From positions 2,108,001-2,172,000 of the forward strand of contig CAWCPR010000001.1 in the NCBI GenBank assembly GCA_963797475.1: a stretch of DNA of 64,000 bases, given 5' to 3'. The translations under genes and the position numbers were made by a program. Origin of the DNA: CAWCPR01 sp963797475. GTDB lineage: Bacteria; Chloroflexota; Anaerolineae; Anaerolineales; UBA4823. Under the pieces are notes generated by a model. It worked only from the letters and a program-made list of their open reading frames with translations. It was not told the origin of the DNA and ran no database searches. Below, in pieces: positions 51,952 through 61,363 of the stretch; position 1 is the stretch's first letter; every line of letters starts with the position of its first letter.

Positions 51952-53697
51952 TCACCAGCCGCTGGCCTTGAATACCGACTGGAGCAGGTCGTTGCGCTCA
52001 TCCGGGGTCATCGGGCGTGGGCGGGCGTAATCTACGAACAGGATCGGCAGCAGCTCGGTGCCGATATAACGGCCATCGTAAAAAACATGACGGTCGATGA
52101 ACGCCTGCCGGCAGGCGTAGCTGACGTCGTACTGGTCGAAGAACAGGTTGCCCAACCCGTAATGGATCAGCGCGCCGTTGTTGAACTCGAACGCCTGAGG
52201 TTGGTGCGCCTGGCTCCCACTGACGATCACTGCCCCGGCTTGCGCCATCTCACGGAAATCCCTTTTCTGATCGGGCTGGGCCTGGTAGGTGTAATACTCA
52301 AAATGCTGGAAAGTTGCGACCGGCAGGTAGCCTTCGCTGCGCAGGCGGGTGATTTCGCCCGCCATCCAATCGCCGTCGCAATCTGCTGCGCCCGGGTGTT
52401 TGGCGCCGGCCTGGGCAAAGGAGCCGCCCTTGGCGTTACATCCGATGAAAGCCAGGCGGTTGCCATTATGCTCGATTATCACCGGCGTACGGCCTTCATT
52501 GATATCAGCCCCGCCGCCGTAATACAGCCAGCCGCGCTCCCGGTAGAGATCCAGCGTGTAAAGCATCGCCTCTTCCCCCCAATCCTGAAAATGGTCGCCG
52601 GTCAACTCGACGATATCCGTCCCAACATCCTCCAGGAGGCGGATGTAGCGCGGGTCGCTGCAGAAGCGCATGCCTTCCTGGGTCGGGTTTGGAAACGGGC
52701 AGTCCCGAGCGAACGGCACTTCGTTGCTGACGTGGGTCAGGTCGGCGTCTCGCAGCAGGCTGCCGATATCTTTGGCCGGGTAATCAATCCCCTGGCGCTC
52801 CATCGTGTAGGCCGTAGCGCGCACCAGGGCGGTGACGCCTGTCATCACCAGGACGGTCAGGCGGCCCGGGTCGCGGTTTGTCGCCGGGGCCAGCGGTTCG
52901 GCGGCGCCTTCGCCATACAGGGAACGGACTGCTTCGGCCATCGTCTCCTCCCCCTCCAACGAAATGGGGACCACCAGCGGATAGGAAGCCGGGTCGAAAT
53001 CCTTATGCAAAGGGGAAGCCCCATCCACTTCCAATACCTTCCAGCGCGGCTCGAGATCCTCAAACGGCAAGATCGCCCACGTCGGGTTGTGGTCCCAGGC
53101 AGTTCCCAGGAGGGCTTCGCTGGGCAGGACCTGGACCGCGCCTTCGGCAGGCGCTCCCCAGGCCGCGCTGAAGGCAGCCAGCGTGCTCGCATCCAGCAGG
53201 AGCGGCTGGCCTGCAAACGGACCGGCGGATTCCCCATGCCAGGCGCTATCAAGCTCCTGGCTGGTGACCCCCTGGGTTTTGGTCGGGAAAGGCGCTGCCA
53301 GGGCATAAATCCAACGGCTGACGATCCTGTGGCTGCCGTAAACCAGGCGCAGTTCCGCCGACTGCCGTCCTGCCTCGCTCTGCTCCGCGCTGGCAAATAA
53401 GGCCGGCAGCCTGACTCTGCTGCGCAACCCGGCGGGCAGCGCGGCATCCACCCAAATCGAAAGCTGGGGCGGTTGTAGAGAGGCCGGCTGCTCTGGGGCA
53501 GCCAGCAGTGCAGCCGGCGCAGGCGTCGCAGGCTGCGGCGACAAGGGTTGAAAAGGGGTTTTCGTCGAGGCGCCTGGCGCGGCTGGCAGGCCCGGCTGGG
53601 CTGTGGACTGCGGCGCCTGGAGAGGCAGCGGCGGCGCCTGGCTGCAAGATAGGACCAGGAGCAAAATAAGGCAATAAAATCTGGACCGCCGGAGCAT
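51952..53697 (-). CDS. CapA-family (poly-gamma-glutamate-type) lipoprotein
   Basis: A 581-residue lipoprotein: the lipobox LVLSC gives C18, and a Pro/Ala/Gln-rich linker follows to about 80. Residues 80-260 are a domain of unknown kind. From about 285 comes the CapA metallophosphatase-like domain: VLVMTGVTALVR, DLTHVSNEVPFA, ELTGDHFQDWGEEA, FIGCNAKG, FQHFEYYTY and SGSQAHQPQAFEF with metal-binding positions, ending HYGLGNLFFDQ. CapA relatives process or synthesise polyglutamate; the catalytic role is not established. The ATGA overlap with the upstream M23 gene sets the start at 53697. The coding frame on the opposite strand is a shadow. Confidence 0.82.
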   Translation of the reverse strand: MLRRSRFYCLILLLVLSCSQAPPLPLQAPQSTAQPGLPAAPGASTKTPFQPLSPQPATPAPAALLAAPEQPASLQPPQLSIWVDAALPAGLRSRVRLPALFASAEQSEAGRQSAELRLVYGSHRIVSRWIYALAAPFPTKTQGVTSQELDSAWHGESAGPFAGQPLLLDASTLAAFSAAWGAPAEGAVQVLPSEALLGTAWDHNPTWAILPFEDLEPRWKVLEVDGASPLHKDFDPASYPLVVPISLEGEETMAEAVRSLYGEGAAEPLAPATNRDPGRLTVLVMTGVTALVRATAYTMERQGIDYPAKDIGSLLRDADLTHVSNEVPFARDCPFPNPTQEGMRFCSDPRYIRLLEDVGTDIVELTGDHFQDWGEEAMLYTLDLYRERGWLYYGGGADINEGRTPVIIEHNGNRLAFIGCNAKGGSFAQAGAKHPGAADCDGDWMAGEITRLRSEGYLPVATFQHFEYYTYQAQPDQKRDFREMAQAGAVIVSGSQAHQPQAFEFNNGALIHYGLGNLFFDQYDVSYACRQAFIDRHVFYDGRYIGTELLPILFVDYARPRPMTPDERNDLLQSVFKASGW

Positions 53698-54824
53698 CAA
53701 CCACCCTCCTGAAAAATTATCGTTAGCACGGTTAACTGCCCGGGCAGGACCTGGACCGTGCGCTCTTGTATCCCAAACTGGACGAAGGAAATCCGGTACC
53801 AGCCTGGCAGAAGGTCACCAATGGCAAAACTCTCTTTCCAGGGAGGCTGGCCTACCAGGTCTTTCTCCTCATAGGTGTCGAGATAGACCTGCGAGTTGGC
53901 CGGCGAGCCCGGGGAGGGCAGGTGCGCAATGACAATATTCGACACGTCCAGCAGGTTACCGTGCGAGTCGAGGATGCGCCCCGCCAGGGCGCCATTTGGA
54001 ACGCCGTCCGGGCTCAGGTGCGGCGCCAACCACAGCTCCGGGTTGCGCGAGCTGGCATAGGTGTTTTCGCCCAGGCGCACTTCGAAGTGCAGGTGGTTGC
54101 CGGTAGCCAGGCCCGACATCCCCACCCTGCCGATCAACTGCCCGCGGCTGACCTGCTGGCCTGCCTGCACCAGGATCTGCAAGAGATGGCCGTAAAGCGT
54201 GAAAACCGGCTGCGAAACCCCTGGCAACTGGTGCTGGATCACCACCAGATTGCCGTAGAAACCAAAATAACGGCCGTAATGGAAATTGTAATCATCCCCG
54301 GCTACGACCACCACGCCGTCTGCAGCAGCCAGCACGGGCGTGCCTTGCGGGTTGAGAAATTCAACTCCATGGTGGGGTTCGCGGGCGCCGTGCTGGGTCG
54401 TGGCGAATCGGTAACTTCCGTCGACCTTATCCTCACCGGGAGCGGCGATCGGACGCTGTAAGGGGAACACGCCCGCGTAGATACACAGGTCAGGCGGGCA
54501 GGGCGTGGGCGCAATCGTCGAGGTCAAAGAGGACAACGGAGTCTGTGAGACAGGCGCGGACGCTATTCCAGGAAGGGTGGGCTCGAGGCCAGGCGTCGTA
54601 AACGGCACTGCCGTCCCCACCACCGCCGTCCCCGGCGCTACTGAAGGCGGCAAAGAAGCGGGTGTGAAAGTCGGCGTCGGCATTTCTGCCAACGCCGAGG
54701 GCAGCGGCGCTGTGCCCGAAGGCTCCGGCGGAAGCGTAGAAGCCACAGCAGCGGCGCAGGCGGAAGCAAGCGCCGCGGTCGTGAGCGAAGCCAAAAGCAA
54801 GCTCAAGCTGCGGGATAATTTCAT
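53697..54824 (-). CDS. M23-family (LytM-like) lipoprotein
   Basis: The 375-residue lipoprotein has an ALASAC lipobox (C23), a Thr/Pro-rich linker to about 110 and an M23 endopeptidase domain: HHGVEFLNPQGTPVLAAADG, YGHL and TGNHLHFEVRLG. In active M23 enzymes the first motif is H-x3-D; here it is HHGVEF, with Glu instead of Asp, so metal binding and activity are uncertain. A beta-rich C-terminal domain (about 285-375) follows. It overlaps ftcD by ATGA upstream and the CapA gene by ATGA downstream. A role in cell-wall remodelling or binding is likely. Confidence 0.82.
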   Translation of the reverse strand: MKLSRSLSLLLASLTTAALASACAAAVASTLPPEPSGTAPLPSALAEMPTPTFTPASLPPSVAPGTAVVGTAVPFTTPGLEPTLPGIASAPVSQTPLSSLTSTIAPTPCPPDLCIYAGVFPLQRPIAAPGEDKVDGSYRFATTQHGAREPHHGVEFLNPQGTPVLAAADGVVVVAGDDYNFHYGRYFGFYGNLVVIQHQLPGVSQPVFTLYGHLLQILVQAGQQVSRGQLIGRVGMSGLATGNHLHFEVRLGENTYASSRNPELWLAPHLSPDGVPNGALAGRILDSHGNLLDVSNIVIAHLPSPGSPANSQVYLDTYEEKDLVGQPPWKESFAIGDLLPGWYRISFVQFGIQERTVQVLPGQLTVLTIIFQEGG

Positions 54825-56380
54825 GCCAGAGGCATGCCCCCCCGGCTGGTGAGCTGGGCTCGCACGCCGGCCTGCAGCGTTTCGGCGCGCTGCTCGAGCC
54901 CCCGCAGCTTCACCAGGAAGGACTGCGCTGCAGCCTGGTCCTGCAAACCGGCGACGTTGATGCGCACGTTGTAACCTGCGCTGGAGAGCCCGGCCTGCGC
55001 CAGGGCGGCCGCGCTGGCGCCATCGCTGATTGCGTTCAGGTTTCCAAATTCAACCGCCTGGGCGGCCAATTCCATCACCTCGACCGCCTGCCCTGCCACT
55101 TCCAGCGGCACCTGGGCTGCGGCCTGGGTGGCCGACTCGATTGCTGCCAGGCGGAGGGCCTGCTCTTCAGGCGTGATCTTTGCCAGCTTGATAGCCGCCA
55201 TCAACGCTTCGAAAGCCAGGGCGTCGCGACGGACGGCAGCCGTAAGCTCGAGGCGCAGCGCTTCGGCGCGTTCCAATACCAGACGCATTTGCTCTTCAAC
55301 CCCGGCATATTTCTTACGACCAACAGTCAGGCGAGCCACCATCGCCACCAATGCAGCGCCGGCGGCGGCGCTGTACGCGGCAGCCGAGCCGCCGCCCGGG
55401 GTTGGGTTCTCCGAGGCCAGGGCTTCCAGGAACCGCTCATCGACCGGGCTTTCTTCCCCGCCAGCTTCCGGCCGGCTTTCGCCCTGCGAAGCGGCTAAGC
55501 GCTGCTCGAGGATTTGCTCGAGCTCAAATTGATCCAACTGAAGATACCATACCGCAGCATCCATCAGGGCGTCTTGCGGGATCAGGCCAACCAGCTCGCT
55601 GTGGTGGATGGCAGCCCCGTAGCGGGCCGCCTCCCGCCGGATCGTCTCCACCGCCAATGCCAGGGGGGTCCTGTGGAAATTGGTCAGGTTCATCGATACC
55701 TGGGCGCGGCCTTCGACCAAAAGGCCGAGCGCTTTCAAATAGCGCAGCCCGCCGGAAGAAAAGCGGATGGTTTTGGCGATTTTCTTGGCGATCGAGACGT
55801 CATCGCTGTTCAGGTAGACGTTAAAAGCGATCAGCGGCTGGCGCGCCCCGATGACCGTTGCCCCGGCAGGGCCGAGATGCAGCGGGCCGAAATCCGGAGC
55901 GCGCTCCGGGTTAACGGCGATCTCCTCTTTCAACCCTTCATATTCGCCCCTGCGGATGTCCTCCAGGTTCTGGCGTTCGGGCCGCGTCGCCGCCTGCTCA
56001 TACAGATAAACCGGTATGCCCAGCTCATCTCCCACCCGCCGCCCCAGCCGCCGGGCGATCTGGACGCAGTCCTCCATACTGACGCCGCGTAAGGGCACGA
56101 AAGGGACGACGTCCGTGGCGCCGATGCGCGGGTGCTCGCCGGTGTGCTTGTTCAGGTCGATCAGCGCGGCCGCTTTTGCAATCCCCCGGAAGGCAGCGCT
56201 CTCGATTTCGGCCGGCGGGCCGACGAAGGTGATCACCGTGCGGTTATGGTCCATATCCGAGTGGCGGTCCAGCACCGTCACCAGCGGCGTTGAGAGAATA
56301 GCCTGGACGATCTCTTCCACCACCTCGGGCCGGCGCGCCTCCGAAAAATTCGTAATGCATTCGACCAGCGGATTGTTCAT
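54821..56380 (-). CDS. ftcD: Glutamate formimidoyltransferase fused to formimidoyl-THF cyclodeaminase
   Basis: The bifunctional enzyme moves the formimino group from formiminoglutamate to tetrahydrofolate and then releases ammonia. The 519-residue protein has the transferase half (about 1-300: VECITNFSEARRPEVVEEIV, LDRHSDMDHNRTVITFVGPP, DLNKHTGEHPRIGATDVVPF) and the cyclodeaminase half (about 320-505: FLEALASENPTPGGGSAAAY, AAGAALVAMVARLTVGRKKY, YNVRINVAGLQD). It should take part in histidine breakdown. No other hut gene is nearby. Placement upstream of two cell-envelope lipoproteins, with an ATGA overlap, is odd. It starts at ATG 56380. Confidence 0.92.
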   Translation of the reverse strand: MNNPLVECITNFSEARRPEVVEEIVQAILSTPLVTVLDRHSDMDHNRTVITFVGPPAEIESAAFRGIAKAAALIDLNKHTGEHPRIGATDVVPFVPLRGVSMEDCVQIARRLGRRVGDELGIPVYLYEQAATRPERQNLEDIRRGEYEGLKEEIAVNPERAPDFGPLHLGPAGATVIGARQPLIAFNVYLNSDDVSIAKKIAKTIRFSSGGLRYLKALGLLVEGRAQVSMNLTNFHRTPLALAVETIRREAARYGAAIHHSELVGLIPQDALMDAAVWYLQLDQFELEQILEQRLAASQGESRPEAGGEESPVDERFLEALASENPTPGGGSAAAYSAAAGAALVAMVARLTVGRKKYAGVEEQMRLVLERAEALRLELTAAVRRDALAFEALMAAIKLAKITPEEQALRLAAIESATQAAAQVPLEVAGQAVEVMELAAQAVEFGNLNAISDGASAAALAQAGLSSAGYNVRINVAGLQDQAAAQSFLVKLRGLEQRAETLQAGVRAQLTSRGGMPLA

Positions 56381-56582
56381 AAATTTAACCCGTAAGCTCT
56401 CCTTGATTGGGTGTGCTTCTGTTCAGGGCCTGACGCCCGCCGCCCTGGCGCAACCGGCTGCGCCTTTGCGGCGATTCTCAGGCAATTATACACTTGGATG
56501 GCGTCTCGCCTGGCGTGTAAGATCAAGCTGGCCCTTGCATCCTGTCTCGTTTTAGAGGTAGAATGTCGAAGAGCGACATCCC

Positions 56583-58145
56583 ATGAAAAACCGGCTGCAA
56601 CGTCCCAATATGTCTATGGCCCTGGTCGCCTGCGTCGTAATCATCGGCGTCATGCTGGCCTGCGCCCGCGCCATCCAATCCGATGGGCAGGATTATTGGA
56701 GCGTCTCCGGACCAGGGGCAGCGACCCAACAGGCCGCCCAAGGCCCTTCCGCCGCGACTTCCGATACCTTCCAAATGCCCGCTACCCGCCTGCCCGGCGC
56801 GCCGATCCTCACCCCCACACCAGACGCCCCGCACCCTCTCCCGCCATTACGCATTGGGGCCGATCACTATACGATCCAGGTCGGCGATACGTTGGGCCAG
56901 GTCGCCAAGCGCTTTGGAATCAGCCTGGCTCAGCTTGTGCGGGCGAACGATATCCCAAACCCGGATATCGTCTCTGTGGGCCAGGGACTGACCATCCCCC
57001 CACCGACGCCGGAGGGCACCGGGCCGGATTTTAAAATCATCCCGGACTCGGAGCTGGTGTACGGGCCGGCAAGTGCAAATTTCGACCTGCAGGCTTTCGT
57101 ACAAGGGCAGGGAGGCTATCTGGCCAGCTATTATGAAGAGGTTGACGGACAATCTACGAGCGGGGCCGTGATCGTGCAGCGAGTCGCCCAGGATTATTCG
57201 GTCAACCCGCGCCTGCTCCTGGCAGTTTTGGAGTACCAGAGCCGCTGGGTGACCAGTAAAAACCCCGATAAGGGAACCCTGGACCGCCCGATCAACCCCG
57301 CCGACACGGCGCGCATGGGTCTCTACCGCCACCTGGCCTGGGCAGCGAACACCCTCAACCGCGGCTTTTACCTGTGGGAGGTCAACGGCGTTTCTGCCTG
57401 GCTGCTCACGGATGGGCGCGTGGTGCCCATCGATGCGACCATCAACGCTGGGACCGCCGGAGTCCAAAATCTGTTCGCTTCGCTGTATGAATACCAGGGC
57501 TGGCTGGCGGCGGTATCCGATCAGGGCCTGTTCGCCACCTACAACACCCTTTTTGGCTATCCCTTCGATTACGCCGTTGAGCCCCTGCTCCCGGTTAACC
57601 TGCGCCAACCCCCGCTGCAACTGCCTTTTGAACCGGGCGTGGTCTGGTCGTTTACCGGCGGACCGCACGGCGGCTGGGACGACGGTTCCGCCTGGGCGGC
57701 CCTGGACTTCGCCCCGCCCGACGACCAGCTTGGCTGCGTCCAAAGCGACGATTGGGTAGCGGCATCCGCGGATGGCTCGATCCTGCGCGCCGGCAACGGG
57801 GCCGTGATCCAGGACCTGGACGGGGATGGTTACGAGCAAACCGGGTGGGTGCTGCTGTATATGCACGTCGAGACGCGCGATCGTGTCCAGCCGGGCACTT
57901 TTCTGCATGCCGGCGAGCGTATCGGCCACCCCTCCTGCGAGGGGGGAGTATCCTCGGGCACCCACGTCCACCTGGCGCGGCGGTATAATGGGATGTGGAT
58001 CGCTGCAGATCAAAGCCTGCCGTTCGTCCTGGATGGGTGGGTTTCCCGCGGCAGCGGCGCAGTATACGACGGCTTCCTGGAACGCAATGGAAAATCAATT
58101 GAGGCTTATGCTGGCCAGTCTCCACAAAACAGCATCCAACGCTGA
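56583..58145 (+). CDS. LysM/lytic-like/M23 cell-wall lipoprotein, array member 1
   Basis: The 520-residue lipoprotein has the lipobox VMLAC (C27), a Pro/Ala/Thr-rich linker and a LysM domain (about 93-140: YTIQVGDTLGQVAKRFGISL) for peptidoglycan. Next is a region with YSVNPRLLLAVLEYQSRW, resembling lysozyme/transglycosylase-type folds. The C-terminal M23-like part has FTGGPHGGWDDGS and WAALDFAPP, then QTGWVLLYMHVETRDRVQ and HPSCEGGVSSGTHVHLARR with the H-x-H motif. Zinc ligands therefore look present, although the first motif is spread. Three paralogues follow directly. Confidence 0.85.
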   Translation: MKNRLQRPNMSMALVACVVIIGVMLACARAIQSDGQDYWSVSGPGAATQQAAQGPSAATSDTFQMPATRLPGAPILTPTPDAPHPLPPLRIGADHYTIQVGDTLGQVAKRFGISLAQLVRANDIPNPDIVSVGQGLTIPPPTPEGTGPDFKIIPDSELVYGPASANFDLQAFVQGQGGYLASYYEEVDGQSTSGAVIVQRVAQDYSVNPRLLLAVLEYQSRWVTSKNPDKGTLDRPINPADTARMGLYRHLAWAANTLNRGFYLWEVNGVSAWLLTDGRVVPIDATINAGTAGVQNLFASLYEYQGWLAAVSDQGLFATYNTLFGYPFDYAVEPLLPVNLRQPPLQLPFEPGVVWSFTGGPHGGWDDGSAWAALDFAPPDDQLGCVQSDDWVAASADGSILRAGNGAVIQDLDGDGYEQTGWVLLYMHVETRDRVQPGTFLHAGERIGHPSCEGGVSSGTHVHLARRYNGMWIAADQSLPFVLDGWVSRGSGAVYDGFLERNGKSIEAYAGQSPQNSIQR

Positions 58146-58157
58146 CAAGAAAAACTC

Positions 58158-59753
58158 ATGAATTTTTCCGCAAAGGCATTGTCCATCACTTTGCTGCTCG
58201 CGCTGTTGACAGCCTCCTGCAGCACGAGCGGCTATTTTATCCCCCCCCGATCTACGGAAACCCAACCCCCGGCCCTGGCATTTCTTTTTGAAACCCAGGA
58301 CCCGCCCCAGGAACCCACCCAGACGCCGCCCGACCAGGCTGAACCCGTGCAGGCCGAGCCCAATCCGGAGCAGCCCACACTCGCGCCGACAGACCCTCCC
58401 CTGGCAACCGATACCCCGCCTGCGCCGCCAGTGAACACGACCCCGATCCTGTATTACGTCCAGGCAGCCGACACCCTGCCAACGGTCGCGGTGCGCTTCG
58501 GTGTGCAGCCCTCCGAAATCAGCTCACCCGACCCGCTGCCTGAGACCGCCTTTCTCAATCCGGGCCAGCTCCTCATCATCCCGCGCCGGCTGGCGAACAC
58601 CACCTCTCCACAGCACGTGATCCCGGACAGTGAAGTGGTGTATTCGCCTTCAGCCACCGACTTCGACATCGACGATTTTGTGAGCAAGACCAGCGGTAAA
58701 TTAAACACTTACAACGAGTGGTTGAAAACTCCCGGGCTGCTCAGCGGTGCCCAGGTAGTCCAACGGGTCGCCATTGAAAATTCGATCAACCCGCGCCTGC
58801 TGCTGGCGCTGCTCGAATATAACGGCCATTGGGTCTATGGTCAGCCGGGGGATTTAAAAGAAGATAATTACCCGATGGGATTGGTAGACCTGAGCCAACG
58901 CGGCCTGTACCACCAGCTCGTCTGGGCTGTCAACCAGCTCTCGATTGGCTATTACGCTTACCGGGAAGGCCGCCTGACGGAAATTCACTTTTCGGATGGC
59001 GTCACGGCCCGCCTGGCCCCGGATTTGAACGCCGGCAGCGCGGCGCTGCAGTACTTTTTCGCCCAGCTATACAGCGGGCAACAGTGGCTGGATGCGCTCG
59101 ACATGGATCACGGCTTTCCGGCGCTGGAGGCCCAAATGTTTGGCAATCCTTGGGAACGCGCCCAGGCGGTCGAGCCGCTTTTCCCGGCCGGGCTGGCGCA
59201 GCCGGCGATGACCCTGCCTTTCGCGCGCAACTGGCTGTGGAGCTATACCGGCGGCCCGCACGGGGCCTGGGAGCACGATGGCGCCTACGCCGCCCTGGAT
59301 TTCGCCCCGGGCAGCACCGAATCGGGCTGTGTGAAATCAATTGCCTGGGCCGTGGCGGCTGCATCCGGCCTGGTGGTGCGCTCCGGGGTCGGCGTGGTCG
59401 TCTTGGACCTGGACGGCGACGGGCACGAACAAACCGGCTGGGTCCTGCTTTACCTGCACATCTCCACCGAGCAGCGCGTTCCGGTCGGAAATTGGGTAGA
59501 CGCCGGCGACCCGTTAGGGCATCCATCCTGTGAAGGAGGCGTCTCTACCGGCACGCACCTGCATATCGCCCGTAAATATAACGGCGAATGGATCCCTGCC
59601 GACGGGCCGCTGCCCTTCAACCTGGGGGGCTGGGTGGCGCATTACAGCGGCGCGGCTTATAAAGGCACGCTGACCCGCGATGGCAAGACCGTCATCGCCT
59701 GCACCTGCAGTTCTTTCGAAACCAACATCACTCGCGGCGAGGATGACCCCTAG
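58158..59753 (+). CDS. LysM/lytic-like/M23 cell-wall lipoprotein, array member 2
   Basis: The 531-residue lipoprotein has the lipobox LTASC (C21), a linker unusually rich in Pro, Thr and Gln (about 32-95), and a LysM-like domain (YVQAADTLPTVAVRFGVQPS). The lytic-like region has SINPRLLLALLEYNGHWVYG and LSIGYYAYREG. The M23-like part has YTGGPHGAWEHDG, AALDFAPGS, QTGWVLLYLHISTEQRVP and THLHIARKYNGEW. Overall it is the same as member 1 but much diverged. The start is 12 bases after member 1, and it ends 11 bases inside the start of member 3 (ATGACCCCTAG). It is the intact copy closest to member 3. Confidence 0.85.
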   Translation: MNFSAKALSITLLLALLTASCSTSGYFIPPRSTETQPPALAFLFETQDPPQEPTQTPPDQAEPVQAEPNPEQPTLAPTDPPLATDTPPAPPVNTTPILYYVQAADTLPTVAVRFGVQPSEISSPDPLPETAFLNPGQLLIIPRRLANTTSPQHVIPDSEVVYSPSATDFDIDDFVSKTSGKLNTYNEWLKTPGLLSGAQVVQRVAIENSINPRLLLALLEYNGHWVYGQPGDLKEDNYPMGLVDLSQRGLYHQLVWAVNQLSIGYYAYREGRLTEIHFSDGVTARLAPDLNAGSAALQYFFAQLYSGQQWLDALDMDHGFPALEAQMFGNPWERAQAVEPLFPAGLAQPAMTLPFARNWLWSYTGGPHGAWEHDGAYAALDFAPGSTESGCVKSIAWAVAAASGLVVRSGVGVVVLDLDGDGHEQTGWVLLYLHISTEQRVPVGNWVDAGDPLGHPSCEGGVSTGTHLHIARKYNGEWIPADGPLPFNLGGWVAHYSGAAYKGTLTRDGKTVIACTCSSFETNITRGEDDP

Positions 59754-61363
59754 AGCGCTGCTCCCGCGTAGTTTGAGATCCACATTGGCTGTCCTGATAG
59801 GGCTGGCCTGGACGGCGGCAGCGCCTGCAAACCCTTCCCTGCTCCCCTCCGATGCGCACACCCAGGGGTTGAACGGGCTTGCAGCCGGACCGCTCCCAAC
59901 ACCCAGCCCGGCCGAGTTCCCAGCCCACGTTCCGCTGCATTACTTCGCCCAATCCGGGGACAGCCTTCCGGTGGTTGCAGCCCGCTTTGGCTTGCGCCCG
60001 GATGAGATCCTATCGCCGGACCCGATCCCCAGCGGCGGCTTCTTAGCGCCCGGACAGCTTCTGCTGCTCCCGCCCCGGCTGTCGCCCACCCCGCGGGCTG
60101 CCCGGCTGCTGCCGGACAGCGAGGTCGTTGACGGACCATCGCAGGTCGCATTCGACACCGCCAGCTTTCTCAAGCAGGCAGGAGGCTTTTTGGGAAGCCA
60201 TCGTGAGTATTTGAACAGCACAGGTTGGACGCCGGCAGCGGAGATCATCGACCGGGTTGCATTGGAGAACTCGGTCAGCCCGCGCCTGCTGCTCACCCTT
60301 CTGGAAATCACGTGCGGCTGTGTGCGCGCCCAACCGCCTGCAACCCTGCCGGCTGGCTACCTGCTGGGCGTGATGGATTTTCATCACGAGGGGCTTTACG
60401 GCCAGTTGAGCTGGGCGGCGAACCAGCTTTCGATCGGCTATTACGGCTGGCGCACTGGCGCCTTGCTGGCCTTCCCACTCCCGGACGGCGGGACAGCGCG
60501 CCCCGCGCCGGATTCAAACGCCGGCAGCGTCGCCCTGCAGTACCTGCTGGCCCAGGTCCTGGCGGCGCATGCCCAGGCACGGATTGCGGGAAACGCCGGG
60601 ACCGTAGGCCCACAGGCTGTATACGGACGAGCCGTTCAAGACTTCACCCGCCTGCACCAGGAACTTTTCGGCGACGCCTGGGATCGTGACCGGTCGATGG
60701 GGCCTATTTTTCCAGCCGGCCTGGAACAACCTGATTGGATCCTGCCATTCGAGCCGGGCTGGGTATGGAGCTTCTCCAGCGGGCCGCATAAAGCCTGGGA
60801 GACCGAAGGCGCTCTGGCGGCGTTGGATTTCGCCCCGGCCAGCTTAAAAACCGGCTGCACGCCAACGGACGCCTGGGTGGTCGCCGTGGGGGACGGGCCG
60901 GTGGTGCGATCCGGCTTTGGGATTGTAATTCAGGATCTGGATGGAGTACGGGCCCGCCGGTAAAACCCCCAGCGACGGTCACGAACAGACCGGATGGGCG
61001 ATTCTGTATATGCACATCGCCACGCAGGGGCGTGTTTCCGCCGGGACTTATTTGCACGCCGGCGAGCGGATCGGGCAGCCCTCCTGTGAGGGCGGGTTTA
61101 CAACCGGAACGCACCTGCACATTGCCCGCAAATACAACGGCGAATGGGTCGCAGCCGGCGGCCCGCTGCCATTTGTCCTCGGCGGGTGGACTGTCCAAGC
61201 CGGCCCACGCCCCTTTGAAGGCACAATGACTCGCGAGCAGCATACAATCATCGCCCACCCTTACGGCTCGACTGAAACCCTGCTTTCCCGCCCAGCCGGC
61301 GACCAGGATAAAAGTGCTTTATCGTTGCCTTTCACGTTGGACCCCTCGAAAAATGAGCCCTAG
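59743..61363 (+). pseudogene. LysM/lytic-like/M23 cell-wall protein, array member 3, disrupted by a 28-base insertion
   Basis: The first 407 residues run from ATG 59743. The signal peptide RSTLAVLIGLAWTAAAPANP has no lipobox Cys, so it would be secreted rather than lipidated. The LysM (YFAQSGDSLPVVAARFGLRP), the lytic-like (SVSPRLLLTLLE) and the M23 start (SSGPHKAWETEG, AALDFAP) follow. After QDLDG the frame breaks. Removing 60945-60972 restores DGHEQTGWAILYMHIATQGR and the normal end THLHIARKYNGEWVAAGG. The inserted 28 bases contain an in-frame stop. Without correction the product lacks the metal-binding C-terminal third. It overlaps member 4 by 11 bases (ATGAGCCCTAG). Confidence 0.75.

Noticed and set aside
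51931..53400. 489-codon open frame on the plus strand
   Set aside because: Antisense to the CapA-like gene, which has a lipobox, family motifs and ATGA coupling to its neighbour.
56847..58013. 388-codon open frame on the minus strand
   Set aside because: Antisense to LysM/M23 array member 1; no domain.
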